Program-made: the position numbers and the translations under genes
The notes under the pieces: model-generated
Database searches by the model: none
Seen by the model: the letters and a program-made list of their open reading frames with translations, nothing else
What the model was told of the DNA's origin: nothing
Part shown: piece after piece, positions 42,075-52,339 of the stretch
How positions within the stretch are numbered: position 1 is the first letter of the stretch
How the letters are laid out: each line of letters opens with the position of its first letter
Assembly (NCBI GenBank): GCA_020439745.1
Contig: JAGQSC010000035.1
Span: 110,724-174,723 of the forward strand
Source: Acidobacteriota bacterium
Lineage (GTDB): Bacteria; Acidobacteriota; Holophagae; Acanthopleuribacterales; Acanthopleuribacteraceae
Direction of reading: 5' to 3'
Length of the DNA stretch: 64,000 bases

Positions 42075-44204
42075 GTGGATCGCAAGACGCGACGACGTAT
42101 TCAGATCATGGATACAGGCGCCAAGTGGATGATTACCCTTGGCGGCATTGCCGTGATCGCCTGTATGGTGGTGATGATCATTTTGATGGCCGATGTGGCC
42201 TGGCCGTTATTCAAACAGGCGAGTGCCACTAAAGAACATCAAGCAGCATTTGTGGCCGAAACGGTTCATTATTCCTTTGACGACTACTTTGAACGCGCCT
42301 ATTTTCTGGATGAGTCAGGGCTCTTGACGGTCACCTCAATACCCGAAAATGAAGTCGTTTTCCAGCGCGAGCTAAGATCCAATGCACGCATCATGAGCGC
42401 GCATGCCAATCCAGACCACGTGATCACTTGTGTCTGGGATGATGGCACCGTGACGCTGGAATCCATTATTTTCAAGACTGAATACGATGATCAGGGTCAA
42501 CGCTCCACACGCTCGAATCATGAGACGGTTCGTTCGTTTGGCGACATGGGAACCGGAGAAGCCATTGCCATGGTTCAGGACCAGAGCAGTGTGGTCGTCC
42601 AGGAGACAGAAAATGGTTTAGCGGTCCACCAGGTCAGCATGACCGAAGACTTGTTTGGTGACATTGAGGAAACGAGCTCCGTGGAAGACATCGGGCTGCC
42701 CGGGCTCATTGCATTCGACGTGAGTCACGATCGATCTCAATTGGTCACCGCTCAAACCAACGGGCAGCTGACACTTTGGGCACTGGATCCCGATGAGGGT
42801 GTGGCAGTCAGCGGGTCGGCACAACTGAGTGGTGCCATTCATGATCTCACTTTCGTTTATGGTGACGCGTCGATCGCGGTTGCTGATGACCATGGACTGG
42901 GCATATGGATGCCATTGAATGGAGAACTGCTGGAGATACGGTCTCTCAAGGGTCACACGTCAGCCTTCCAAAAGTTGATACCTTCCAGGCGCGACAAGAG
43001 TGTGTTCGCGCTCTCAAGTTCCGGGTCGGTGTCTCAGATTCACGCGACTTCCGAACGCGAAGTCCTGGAAATCAGGGCACCTTTCCCGTTGAGCTCATTC
43101 ATGGTGAATCAACAGGGTAAGGGCATTATGGCCGTCACCCAAGGTAACCAGTATTGGTTTTGGCGTCTGGACAATCCCCATCCCGATGTCAGTTTCAAGA
43201 CACTTTGGCTTCCCGTTTGGTATGAAGGTTATCCTGAGCCGGTATTCACCTGGCAGTCATCCGCTGCGACGGACGATTTTGAACCCAAAACCAGCTTGAT
43301 GCCGTTGTTGTTCGGCAGCTTGAAGGGTACCTTCTACAGCATGATTTTTGCCCTGCCGATCGCGCTTCTGGGTGCTATCTACACGAGCTATCTGATGGAT
43401 CCCAAATGGAAGCGATGGGTAAAGCCTGCGGTGGAACTCATGGCAGCTATCCCGACAGTGGTGATCGGCTTTCTGGCCGCATTGTGGTTGGCACCGCGCC
43501 TTGAAGATCGCGTGCCCGCCGTTTTTATGTCGTTGCTGCTGGTGCCAATTGTTGTGATTGTGGGCATGACGTTGATTCAGAAATGGGGCAAGGTTAGGTT
43601 AGGTCGCGAGTTTTATTGGGTCATGCCTTTGGTGGCTCTGGGCGTGCTGTTGTCCTTGGGTATCGGCGAGTGGTTCCAGCAATGGATGTTCGATGGCGAT
43701 TTTCGACTTTGGTATTTTGAAACCTTCAGCAAGGGTGTGGATCAACGGAACTGTCTTGTGATCGCCTTTGCCTTGGGGTTTGCGGTCATACCGATCATTT
43801 TCACGATCTCCGAAGATGCCTTATCCAACGTGCCGGCCCACATCACTGCGGCATCTCTGGCCTTGGGCGCAACGCCCTGGCAAACGCTCAGACGGGTGGT
43901 ATTGCCCATCGCCAGCCCCGGCATTTTTGCAGCTGCCATGATTGGTTTTGGACGTGCCGTAGGCGAAACGATGATTGTGCTTATGGCTACGGGTAACACG
44001 CCAATCATGGAATGGAGCATTTTCAATGGCATGCGTACCCTGTCCGCCAATATTGCAGTGGAGATACCTGAAGCACCCGTTGATGGAAGTCTGTACCGCA
44101 TTCTCTTTTTGACAGCCTTGTTGTTGTTTGTCATTACCTTTATCGTAAACACGGCGGCCGAGTTCGTGCGCCACAAACTCAGCAAAAAGTACAAGCAGGC
44201 CTGA
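42075..44204 (+). CDS. pstC: Phosphate ABC transporter permease PstC with periplasmic propeller
   Basis: 709 residues, about twice the E. coli length. TM1 is near residues 20-45. A periplasmic region of about 340 residues follows, with WD40-like blades such as IAFDVSHDRSQLVTAQTNGQLTLWALD and VYGDASIAVADDHGLGIWM. The C-terminal part has the permease core and the ABC coupling segment (VPAHITAASLALGATPWQTLRRVVLPIASPGI). Long PstC proteins with such inserts are known in Pseudomonas-type systems. GTG 42075 has AGGAG at 6 bp; an upstream in-frame GTG lies in the hairpin. Confidence 0.92.
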   Translation: MDRKTRRRIQIMDTGAKWMITLGGIAVIACMVVMIILMADVAWPLFKQASATKEHQAAFVAETVHYSFDDYFERAYFLDESGLLTVTSIPENEVVFQRELRSNARIMSAHANPDHVITCVWDDGTVTLESIIFKTEYDDQGQRSTRSNHETVRSFGDMGTGEAIAMVQDQSSVVVQETENGLAVHQVSMTEDLFGDIEETSSVEDIGLPGLIAFDVSHDRSQLVTAQTNGQLTLWALDPDEGVAVSGSAQLSGAIHDLTFVYGDASIAVADDHGLGIWMPLNGELLEIRSLKGHTSAFQKLIPSRRDKSVFALSSSGSVSQIHATSEREVLEIRAPFPLSSFMVNQQGKGIMAVTQGNQYWFWRLDNPHPDVSFKTLWLPVWYEGYPEPVFTWQSSAATDDFEPKTSLMPLLFGSLKGTFYSMIFALPIALLGAIYTSYLMDPKWKRWVKPAVELMAAIPTVVIGFLAALWLAPRLEDRVPAVFMSLLLVPIVVIVGMTLIQKWGKVRLGREFYWVMPLVALGVLLSLGIGEWFQQWMFDGDFRLWYFETFSKGVDQRNCLVIAFALGFAVIPIIFTISEDALSNVPAHITAASLALGATPWQTLRRVVLPIASPGIFAAAMIGFGRAVGETMIVLMATGNTPIMEWSIFNGMRTLSANIAVEIPEAPVDGSLYRILFLTALLLFVITFIVNTAAEFVRHKLSKKYKQA

Positions 44205-44205
44205 T

Positions 44206-45792
44206 ATGAATCGAGCTTTTCCAAGACGTAAACCAGGTATCTGGACCACGGGCGATGCTTGGGTTTGGTTGTCCACAGCGGGAGCCGTCATCACGGTATT
44301 GATGCTGGTTGGACTGGTTGGGTTGGTAAGTTACAACGGGCTCTCGGCGCTGTGGCCTCATCAATTGGCGCAATTTGAGCTGGTAGATGGCAGCAAAGCA
44401 CTTGGCGAGTTAAAGCGAACCGACGAAGACATGCATCGGATTCAGATCAAATCCGGTAACCGTGATTTGTATGGCATCGATTTTCGCTGGATCGATGATG
44501 TGAATGTCTCCAACCGTTCTTTTCCCGAGAATGCGTGGGCCCTGGAACGCCTTGAGCACGGCCACTTTTATGGCTTTCTCACCAATATGAATGCTTCATC
44601 GGCGAGCATCGACGGCGATCTCGAAACTGCCTTTGCCAAGGCATTAAAGACGATGGCACTCAAACGGGAAGAGCTAAACGATTTGGAAAGCGAGTTGGCA
44701 TCGATCAACACCTCTCTGGAAAGCCTGAACCTGGAGCTTCTGGATACGGTCGATAAAGACAAGAGGACGCGTCTGGAAGCCTTGAAAACTGAAAGAGAAG
44801 AGGCCTTCGAAGTCTTGCGCGTCAAGGTGGATGGATTCCGATCAGAGCTCCAGTCCCAGTACGTCACTATGGCCGATTGCAACGGTAGAACTAAAGACAT
44901 CCCGCTCTTCAGCATCCTTCGAGCCTATCAACCGAACAGCATGTCGGTTTTTTCGCGCACGGGTCTCTATTTATCTCGGATGTTGGACCTGCTCACGGAA
45001 CCTCCACGGGAAGCCAATACTGAGGGTGGACTGTTTCCGGCGATTTTCGGTACGGCCATGATGGTCTTGCTGATGAGTCTTTTCACCATGCCACTAGGGG
45101 TGGTAGCTGCGGTCTATTTAAGAGAATATGCCAAAGAAGGCTTGCTGGTGCGAATCATACGCATCACAGTGAACAATTTGGCCGGTGTACCTTCGATCGT
45201 ATACGGAATCTTCGGGCTTGGCTTCTTTGTCTACGGGATAGGCGGCACGATCGACGACTGGTTCTTCTCCAACCGATTACCCACGCCCACGTTTGGTACG
45301 GGCGGTTTGTTGTGGGCCAGTCTAACCATGGCACTTTTGACCATGCCCGTCGTCATCGTGGCGACGGAAGAAGGACTCTCTGCGGTTCCCAAAGGCATCA
45401 GAGAAGGATCACTTGCTTTGGGCGCGACTAAATTTCAAACCCTGATGCGAGTGGTGTTGCCTATGTCCTCGCCGGGCATTTTGACAGGCCTCATCCTTTC
45501 CATTGCCCGTGCCGCAGGCGAGGTGGCACCTCTTATGTTGGTGGGCGTCGCCAAACTGGCACCTAAGTTGGTTGTGGATCAACAGTTTCCCTACTTCCAT
45601 CCGGAACGCAAGTTCATGCACTTGGGTTTCCATATTTATGATGTGGGCTTTCAGTCACCCAACGTGGAGGCCGCCATACCCATGGTCTTTGTCACCACTC
45701 TTTTGTTGTTGGTGATGGTTTTGGGATTGAGCAGTATCGCAATGGTTTTGCGTCAACGCATGAGAACGAAGTACAGTGGAGGTGCTTTTTGA
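44206..45792 (+). CDS. pstA: Phosphate ABC transporter permease PstA with coiled-coil insert
   Basis: 528 residues, longer than the usual 280-300. TM1 is near 22-45. A periplasmic region of about 200 residues follows, including a coiled coil ([53 protein letters not shown], about 145-205). The permease core occupies the last 270 residues, with the coupling segment [32 protein letters not shown]. It starts 1 bp after pstC and its stop overlaps one possible start of pstB. It pairs with PstC to form the channel. Confidence 0.93.
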   Translation: MNRAFPRRKPGIWTTGDAWVWLSTAGAVITVLMLVGLVGLVSYNGLSALWPHQLAQFELVDGSKALGELKRTDEDMHRIQIKSGNRDLYGIDFRWIDDVNVSNRSFPENAWALERLEHGHFYGFLTNMNASSASIDGDLETAFAKALKTMALKREELNDLESELASINTSLESLNLELLDTVDKDKRTRLEALKTEREEAFEVLRVKVDGFRSELQSQYVTMADCNGRTKDIPLFSILRAYQPNSMSVFSRTGLYLSRMLDLLTEPPREANTEGGLFPAIFGTAMMVLLMSLFTMPLGVVAAVYLREYAKEGLLVRIIRITVNNLAGVPSIVYGIFGLGFFVYGIGGTIDDWFFSNRLPTPTFGTGGLLWASLTMALLTMPVVIVATEEGLSAVPKGIREGSLALGATKFQTLMRVVLPMSSPGILTGLILSIARAAGEVAPLMLVGVAKLAPKLVVDQQFPYFHPERKFMHLGFHIYDVGFQSPNVEAAIPMVFVTTLLLLVMVLGLSSIAMVLRQRMRTKYSGGAF

Positions 45793-45830
45793 AGAACGGC
45801 ACACCTTCACAAACGGAACAAGGAGAAACG

Positions 45831-46589
45831 GTGACCACCACCAGTCTGGAAGTGAGAGATCTCAACCTTTTTTATGGCTCAAGCCAAGCGCTCAAACAAG
45901 TTTCACTTGAGATTCCCAGGCATGAAGTCACGGCTTTCATTGGTCCATCTGGATGTGGCAAATCCACCCTGCTGCGGTGTTTCAATCGAATGAACGATCT
46001 GTTGGGTTACGTTCGGATTGAGGGCAAGATATTGCTCGATGGCGAGGATATCTACGCTCCCGATTGTGATGTGATTGAGCTTCGTCGACGCGTGGGCATG
46101 GTGTTCCAAAAATCCAATCCTTTTCCCATGTCCATCTATGAAAATGTGGTGTACGGACTCCGGATTGGCGGCGCGAACGAAAAGGACGTCTTGGACGAAG
46201 CCGTAGAACGCAGTCTGAAGGGTGCGGCCCTATGGGAAGAAGTGAAGGACCGACTCAAAGATTCGGCACTGGGCTTATCTGGTGGCCAGATGCAGCGCCT
46301 TTGTATTGCTCGGGCCATTGCAGTGAATCCGGAAGTGATCTTGATGGACGAGCCTTGCAGTGCTTTGGACCCCATTGCTACAGCAAAGGTTGAGGAACTG
46401 ATTCTTGAGCTTAAAGACTCGTATACGGTAGTGATAGTCACACACAATATGCAACAAGCATCACGTGTGGCCGACAGAACGGCATTCATGTATTTGGGCG
46501 AGTTGATTGAGTTCGATGAAACGGAAATCATTTTCACCAGACCCGCGAATAGACGTACAGAAGATTACGTAACCGGGCGATTTGGTTGA
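45831..46589 (+). CDS. pstB: Phosphate ABC transporter ATPase PstB
   Basis: 252 residues. Walker [10 protein letters not shown] (38-46), Q-loop in [19 protein letters not shown], signature [15 protein letters not shown], Walker B VILMDEP and switch His in VIVTHNMQQ are all intact; PFPMSI is a typical PstB feature. It powers PstSCA phosphate import. GTG 45831 has AAGGAG 5 bp upstream and gives the normal length. TTG 45789, overlapping the pstA stop and with GGAGG at 6 bp, would add 14 residues and cannot be excluded. Confidence 0.95.
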   Translation: MTTTSLEVRDLNLFYGSSQALKQVSLEIPRHEVTAFIGPSGCGKSTLLRCFNRMNDLLGYVRIEGKILLDGEDIYAPDCDVIELRRRVGMVFQKSNPFPMSIYENVVYGLRIGGANEKDVLDEAVERSLKGAALWEEVKDRLKDSALGLSGGQMQRLCIARAIAVNPEVILMDEPCSALDPIATAKVEELILELKDSYTVVIVTHNMQQASRVADRTAFMYLGELIEFDETEIIFTRPANRRTEDYVTGRFG

Positions 46590-46603
46590 GTTGAGGGAGA
46601 CCC

Positions 46604-47272
46604 GTGGAACAGCATTATCATCGAGAAATTAAAGAGATTTATCGACAGGTGGCCCGCTTGGGCGGCTTGGTCGCTCAAGGCATTGGCAATGCCTTGGCAT
46701 GCCTTCGTGAAGGGGACAGTGACAAGGGCAACGAGGTCAAGAAAGGCGATCAAATCATCGACTTGTTGGAAGTGGAAATCGAAGAGCAATGCCTCAAGGT
46801 TTTGGCCCTGTACCATCCGGTGGCCAAAGACCTGCGCGCAATTGTGACCCTACTCAAGGTGACCACCATCCTGGAGCGCATGGGTGATCTCGCAGAGAAT
46901 ATTGTAAACAAATGCGACTATGTGCCGCCGAGCTTTATTTCGGAAAGCAGGATGGACATTCCGCGCATGGGCGAGCTTGCGTTGGCCATGCTGGACACCA
47001 CCATGAAAGCACTGATCGATTCGGACAGCGAGATGGCACGGTCCGTCATCAGGCTGGAAAAAGAGATGGACCAACTTCACAAACGTCATCATCAAATCAT
47101 CGCTGAAGACATTGCCAACCCAGAAAAGGCGTTTAATAAGGCGCAACTCGGATTATTGTCCGTTTCTCGATATTTAGAGCGAATCGGTGACCAAGCCGTG
47201 CACGTAGCCGAAGATGTGGTTTATTTGGTCGATGCCACCATCATTCGTCACAACAAAGAAGTACAGGAGTAG
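46604..47272 (+). CDS. phoU: Phosphate signalling protein PhoU
   Basis: 222 residues, all helical, two PhoU repeats. Metal-binding acidic motifs are visible in each half: KVTTILERMGDLAENIVNKC and SVSRYLERIGDQAVHVAEDVVYL. PhoU links PstB to PhoR and represses the Pho response when phosphate is plentiful. The GTG start has GAGGGAG upstream. It sits 14 bp after pstB and just before phoB, the usual arrangement. Confidence 0.95.
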   Translation: MEQHYHREIKEIYRQVARLGGLVAQGIGNALACLREGDSDKGNEVKKGDQIIDLLEVEIEEQCLKVLALYHPVAKDLRAIVTLLKVTTILERMGDLAENIVNKCDYVPPSFISESRMDIPRMGELALAMLDTTMKALIDSDSEMARSVIRLEKEMDQLHKRHHQIIAEDIANPEKAFNKAQLGLLSVSRYLERIGDQAVHVAEDVVYLVDATIIRHNKEVQE

Positions 47273-47275
47273 TCA

Positions 47276-47965
47276 TTGGCTTCGCAACGTGTCCTAATCG
47301 TTGAGGATGAAGAAGATATCGCCCAATTGTTGGCATACAACCTCCGCCGCGATGCTTTTGATGTGATCACAGCTGATAATGGTCGTGAGGCACTGGACCG
47401 CGTCATGACGGATCAACCCGATTTGATTCTGCTTGACTTGATGTTGCCCGAAGTAAGTGGCATTGACGTGTGCCGTAAGTTAAAGACTGACCAACGCACC
47501 CGAGACATTCCCATCATTATGCTCACGGCTCGCAGTGAGGAGGCCGACATGGTAACGGGATTGGAGATGGGGGCAGACGATTACATCACGAAACCGTTCA
47601 GTCCACGTGTGCTCATGGCCCGCGTTCGAGCCGTATTGCGACGTCGACAGGTTTCAGAAATTGCCACTGACGAGATGATCCATGCAGGTCCACTCGTGAT
47701 CTACCCGCAACGATTTCAAGTGACCGCGGAAGGTGAGGATCTCAAGCTCACATTAATGGAATTCAATCTTCTGGTGACCCTCGCCAAGAACCCGGGCCGT
47801 GTCTATAGCCGCGACCAAATTGTCAGCTCCATCCGTGGCGATAACTATGCTGTGACTGATCGAGCCGTGGATGTATTGGTTGTGGGTTTGCGCAAGAAAC
47901 TCGGTGCCCACAGCAGTTGGGTTGAAACGGTACGAGGCGTGGGATACCGATTTCGGGAAATTTGA
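47276..47965 (+). CDS. phoB: Phosphate regulon response regulator PhoB
   Basis: 229 residues, OmpR/PhoB family. Receiver domain (1-120): acidic pocket at E10-E12, phospho-acceptor D54 in LILLDLMLPEVSG, Thr in IIMLTAR and Lys in YITKPF. The winged-helix DNA-binding domain occupies about 130-229 (NPGRVYSRDQIVSSIRGDNYAVTDRAVDVLVVGLRKKLG). It should bind the boxes ahead of the porin gene. A TTG start with AGGAG at 6 bp is 3 bp after phoU. The assignment as PhoB rests on family and context. Confidence 0.94.
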   Translation: MASQRVLIVEDEEDIAQLLAYNLRRDAFDVITADNGREALDRVMTDQPDLILLDLMLPEVSGIDVCRKLKTDQRTRDIPIIMLTARSEEADMVTGLEMGADDYITKPFSPRVLMARVRAVLRRRQVSEIATDEMIHAGPLVIYPQRFQVTAEGEDLKLTLMEFNLLVTLAKNPGRVYSRDQIVSSIRGDNYAVTDRAVDVLVVGLRKKLGAHSSWVETVRGVGYRFREI

Positions 47966-47968
47966 CCC

Positions 47969-49696
47969 TTGAAAAAGCTCAGTAGGTATGTCTGGCCTTC
48001 CTTTTTCTTGATTTTGGTCTCATCCACGATCGTGATTGGTTGGGTAGCCCAATTGTCTATACGTGGGGTGGCGGAAAGCCAACGTCGGGATGATCTGGTG
48101 GATCGCGCTCGGTTGATCCATCGACTATTGGAGCCTGAATGGTGGAAGGGTCCGGTAATCTCAACAGACGCACTGACTGAACTCGTGGGGAAGAGCGAAA
48201 TCAGAGTCACCTTGATTGCACCTGATGGTGTGGTTATTGGAGACACCGCGCATGATGCCCAAAGTATGGAAAACCATGGGGTGAGACCGGAAGTCCGCAG
48301 GGCACAAAGTGACGGAATGGGATGGTCCATACGGTCCAGTAGTACGTTAGACGAGGAATTGCTCTATGTGGCTGTCGTGGTGGATCAATCGGGTGCTGTG
48401 GTACGCACGTCTCTTCCTTTGGCGTATTTGCAGAATCATGTTCACTCGTTTCAGATGCGGATCCTGCTGGTGGCCATTGCCATTGCGTTGCTTGCCGGAT
48501 TCCTGGCCTGGCGATTGGGGCGTCTGATCAATATGCCCATCAGGCAACTCGTGCGTCAGGCAGAGTCTGATGGAGGCGATGGCGAGGTGCTCACCGAAAT
48601 TGTGGAGTTTCGAACACTCTCGAAGTCTCTTGCTGAGATGCGCCAAGCATTGAGTGAGCGATTACAGCGCGTGGCTACTCAGCGTGATCTGATGCAGGCG
48701 GTACTCAAGAGCATGGTGGAAGGTGTGGTGGTGGTTGACGCCAATGGCAGCGTAGTGCTCGTGAACACGGCTGCCGAGAAGATGCTGCGACTTACCGGCG
48801 ATCCCGTAGGCTCGGATTTTGTCGATGTGGTTCGCAATCCGCAAATCCTCAGTGGATTTCATGACACCGCAGACGAACTTGAACCCAGTACGCGATCTGT
48901 CACCGATTATGGCGCCACAGAACGTCATCTGAATGTGACCTTTGTGCCTCTGGCTTCAGGTCCAGATGGACTTTCCGGCAGGGTCATTGTATTGACCGAT
49001 ATCACGCAAATCACCAAGCTTGAGAACGTCCGAAAGGACTTTGTGGCCAACGTTTCCCACGAGCTTCAGACGCCCATCACCACCATCAAAGGTTACATTG
49101 AGAACTTGGAAGACGGCGCCCCCGCCGAAGATGCAAAAAGATTCATTCAAATCATTGCCCGCCATGCCAACCGTCTCAGTGCCATCGTTTCCGATCTTCT
49201 GAGTTTGTCGCGCCTCGAGCAAATGTCTCAGGTGGATTCGCAACGAGTGGACCTGACCCAAATTATTCGAACCGCCATCCATTACACCCAATCTCAGGCG
49301 GCAAAGCGGCAGATGAACATTGTGGCTGAACTACCGGACGAAGCGGAATATCGCGCCGAAGGTACCCTCCTTGAACATGCAGTACTCAATCTGTTGGACA
49401 ACGCGACAAAGTATGCCCGCGCCAGCAGCGAGATCAGGATTTCACTAAGCCAAACAGAGACTCACTATGTCATCCGTGTGAAGGACCAAAGCGAAGGCAT
49501 CCCATCCGAGCACATCCCTCGTCTATTTGAACGTTTCTATCGCGTGGATAAAGCACATAGTCAAAGGACTTCTGGGACGGGGTTGGGGTTGGCCATCGTC
49601 AAACACATCGCACAGATTCACGGAGGATCGGTGTCGGTCACCAGTGAGCTGGGCGAGGGAAGTTGCTTTTCGATAAAACTGCCCATCCTTCAATAA
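47969..49696 (+). CDS. phoR: Phosphate regulon sensor kinase PhoR
   Basis: 575 residues. TM1 about 10-30, a periplasmic or extracytoplasmic domain of about 125 residues (31-160), TM2 about 163-182, a HAMP-like stretch, a PAS domain (about 240-345) and the kinase core. H364 in NVSHELQTPITTIKGY is the phospho-acceptor. The N-box is LLDNATKYA; the G1 box reads DQSEGIP rather than DxGxGI, with Ser for Gly; TGLGLAIVKHIA is G2. It phosphorylates PhoB. A long sensor domain distinguishes it from E. coli PhoR. The TTG start is 3 bp after phoB. Confidence 0.93.
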   Translation: MKKLSRYVWPSFFLILVSSTIVIGWVAQLSIRGVAESQRRDDLVDRARLIHRLLEPEWWKGPVISTDALTELVGKSEIRVTLIAPDGVVIGDTAHDAQSMENHGVRPEVRRAQSDGMGWSIRSSSTLDEELLYVAVVVDQSGAVVRTSLPLAYLQNHVHSFQMRILLVAIAIALLAGFLAWRLGRLINMPIRQLVRQAESDGGDGEVLTEIVEFRTLSKSLAEMRQALSERLQRVATQRDLMQAVLKSMVEGVVVVDANGSVVLVNTAAEKMLRLTGDPVGSDFVDVVRNPQILSGFHDTADELEPSTRSVTDYGATERHLNVTFVPLASGPDGLSGRVIVLTDITQITKLENVRKDFVANVSHELQTPITTIKGYIENLEDGAPAEDAKRFIQIIARHANRLSAIVSDLLSLSRLEQMSQVDSQRVDLTQIIRTAIHYTQSQAAKRQMNIVAELPDEAEYRAEGTLLEHAVLNLLDNATKYARASSEIRISLSQTETHYVIRVKDQSEGIPSEHIPRLFERFYRVDKAHSQRTSGTGLGLAIVKHIAQIHGGSVSVTSELGEGSCFSIKLPILQ

Positions 49697-49751
49697 CACT
49701 TGATGCACCGCCAATTTTTGCTAGAGTGACTGGATTCGTGTTGAGGTGGAT

Positions 49752-52259
49752 ATGATGCGCGTTTTGTTTGCTGTTGCGATGTGTTCGAGCTTCCTTTGGG
49801 CTCAGTTCAAGCCCGACGCTGCTTCGTTTAGTGAGCCACCAAGAAACTATGACTTGGAAAAGATTACATTGCACTTGAAACTCGACGTGGACCAAAGCCG
49901 CTTCGAAGGATCCGTAACCAACCAACTGCGGCCTTTGTTTGATGGTGTCCAATACGTGCGATTTGATTGCGTAGATCTGGACATTCAGCGTGTTGCATTG
50001 GATGGAAAGCAACTGGCATTTACGCCGTTCGATGACAAACCTCGCAAAGGCATCGAAGTGGATCTGGGTGCCCCCTACGGTCCGGAAACATCTTTGGCAT
50101 TAGTGATTGAATATTCGGGTGAAGGCACCGGAAATGGCGGAATGTACTTCATTAAGCCCACGGAGCAGCAACCCGACAAGCCCTATCAGATCTGGACCCA
50201 AGGCCAGGATATGGATAACCGTCTGTGGATTCCCACCTATGACTACCCCAATGACAGAGCAACCACAGAGTTCTTCTTCACCATTCGAAAACCGCTACAA
50301 GTGATCAGTAACGGTCGACTCATTGATGTGAAGCCTGCATCGGTCGAAAACAGTAAACACGAATGGCAGACCTTTCATTGGCGCATGGACCAACCCTACG
50401 TCACCTACCTCATTGCCTTTGGCGCAGCGAACTGGGAGCACTATTCTGACCAGGTCTTGTTGCCGGGTCGTGCCGAACCCCTGCAACTGGACTACTACGT
50501 GAATCAGGGTGTAGGCGAAGAGACAGCCCGCCGCAGCTATGGCGAAACGCCCGAGATGGTGAAGTTCTTCTCCGAGAAAATCGGGATCCCTTTTATGTGG
50601 GACAAGTACGCCCAGGTGACGGTCACAGATTTTGTGGTGGGCGGCATGGAAAACGTTTCGGTTACGTTGAATACCGATCGAACGTTACACGATGAGCGTG
50701 CCGCGTTGGATCAATCGAGTCGGGGGTTGGTGGCCCATGAACTGGCCCATCAGTGGTGGGGTGATTTTCTTACATCTCGTAGTTGGGCACATCTTTGGCT
50801 GAATGAGGGATTTGCTACCTATTTCGAGTCCCTTTTTCAACGCCATATGGATGGTGAAGACGCCTTTCGTCTGGATATGCTGCAAAACCAACAATCTGCC
50901 AAGAACAGAAACACAAGGCCCGTGGTGGAGACTTTTATCGATCCCGAAACAGATGGTAGTGGTAATGCCATTTACGTCAAGGGGTCTTCTGTCCTGTACA
51001 TGCTTCACGACATGTTGGGTGAGGAACTTTGGTGGAAGGCGATTCACCACTATGCCCAAAAGCACGCCTATGGTGTGGTGGATACCCATGACTTCGAGAT
51101 TGCTATTCGCGAGGCCACGGGAAGGAATCTCGATTGGTTCTTTCAGCAATGGGTTTACCTAACAGGTCATCCGCATCTCGATGTGGATGCTCAATGGAAT
51201 GCTTCGACCCATCAATTGACACTGAACGTAAAGCAAACCCAAGAAGCTAAAGATCTAGTACCCGTGTTTCATCTTCCGATCGATGTGGCTGTGGATACGA
51301 AAGACGGCGTTGAAGAATTTCAGATCTGGTTGGATCAGACTGAGGGATCTTGGATCTTCAAAGTCGAGGGAATGGTGCAAAACGTGAGGGTTGATCCACG
51401 TGGTGTTCTGCTGAAAGAGATCACATTCGAGAAACCCGAAGCCTGGTGGTTGTACCAGTTGGACCACGATCCTCTTGCAATCGGTCGCCTTGACGCACTA
51501 GCAGCGCTGGAAGCAGGGGAGAAAGCCAATCGCAAGGTTTTGCAAGCGATTCGAAAAACACTTTCAAACGACTCACAGGAACAGGTCCGCGCCAAGGCCG
51601 CAGAGACTTTGGCCGCTTTGGACCCAGACAAGGCCATTCAATCGCTTATTGAGGCATTGGACGACAAGTCATCCACGGTTCGAAGCGCGTCTTTGAGGGC
51701 CATGAATCAGTGCAAAAACAGCGAAAAGGCTTCAGACCGGGCAATGAAGTTGTTCTATATGGACCAAAGCTACGAAGTTCAAGCCGCTGCCTTGAAAGCG
51801 CTTAGCCAAATGCCGGGTCAGGATGTCGTGGCACTGGCACAAGAAGGGATGACCATGAAGTCCCATGAAGACGTGATCAAGGCTGAAGCGCTTGGTATGT
51901 TGGTTACGCAAAACGCCGACGGCATTCTAGATACACTGATCGCCGAACTACCCAAGGTAAGGTCTCGTGAATTGGGACGTGCGGTGTTGGGTGGACTGGG
52001 CGATCTCGCTGCCAAAAGTGAAGCTGAGGACCAGGAGCGAATCGTGGACGCACTAATCGGTTATGCCAACGAGCGTCGCGGGTTCTCGGCCTATGCAGCC
52101 GCTCAGGCGGCCGCCAAGATCGATCATCCCAAGGTGAGGACGTTCTTGGACGATCTGGCGCACAACCACCCGTCGGAATTCGTGAGGCGGTCCGCAAAAT
52201 CGGCGTTAGACCGTCTGAACAAAAGCAGTGAGGCCAGCCAGACACCGAGTCACCCCTAG
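49752..52259 (+). CDS. M1 family aminopeptidase with HEAT-like tail
   Basis: 835 residues. A signal peptide (VLFAVAMCSSFLWAQ) is followed by the M1 N-terminal beta domain, the exopeptidase motif GGMEN (297-301), zinc site HELAH (329-333) with E352 in LWLNEGFA, and the usual catalytic tyrosine region. About 540-830 holds HEAT-like repeats (PDKAIQSLIEALDDKSSTVRSASLRAMNQC) in place of the normal ERAP1-like tail. It would remove N-terminal residues from peptides outside the cytoplasm. ATG 49752 has TGAGG upstream. It lies 55 bp after phoR, so it may be in the Pho operon or have its own promoter. Confidence 0.93.
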   Translation: MMRVLFAVAMCSSFLWAQFKPDAASFSEPPRNYDLEKITLHLKLDVDQSRFEGSVTNQLRPLFDGVQYVRFDCVDLDIQRVALDGKQLAFTPFDDKPRKGIEVDLGAPYGPETSLALVIEYSGEGTGNGGMYFIKPTEQQPDKPYQIWTQGQDMDNRLWIPTYDYPNDRATTEFFFTIRKPLQVISNGRLIDVKPASVENSKHEWQTFHWRMDQPYVTYLIAFGAANWEHYSDQVLLPGRAEPLQLDYYVNQGVGEETARRSYGETPEMVKFFSEKIGIPFMWDKYAQVTVTDFVVGGMENVSVTLNTDRTLHDERAALDQSSRGLVAHELAHQWWGDFLTSRSWAHLWLNEGFATYFESLFQRHMDGEDAFRLDMLQNQQSAKNRNTRPVVETFIDPETDGSGNAIYVKGSSVLYMLHDMLGEELWWKAIHHYAQKHAYGVVDTHDFEIAIREATGRNLDWFFQQWVYLTGHPHLDVDAQWNASTHQLTLNVKQTQEAKDLVPVFHLPIDVAVDTKDGVEEFQIWLDQTEGSWIFKVEGMVQNVRVDPRGVLLKEITFEKPEAWWLYQLDHDPLAIGRLDALAALEAGEKANRKVLQAIRKTLSNDSQEQVRAKAAETLAALDPDKAIQSLIEALDDKSSTVRSASLRAMNQCKNSEKASDRAMKLFYMDQSYEVQAAALKALSQMPGQDVVALAQEGMTMKSHEDVIKAEALGMLVTQNADGILDTLIAELPKVRSRELGRAVLGGLGDLAAKSEAEDQERIVDALIGYANERRGFSAYAAAQAAAKIDHPKVRTFLDDLAHNHPSEFVRRSAKSALDRLNKSSEASQTPSHP

Positions 52260-52339
52260 TGGATGTTGTTTCGACCAAAAACGGGGTTTGAGCGGGGACA
52301 CGAAGACGTGTGACGATTGGTCACGTCTGAGAGCGCCGA

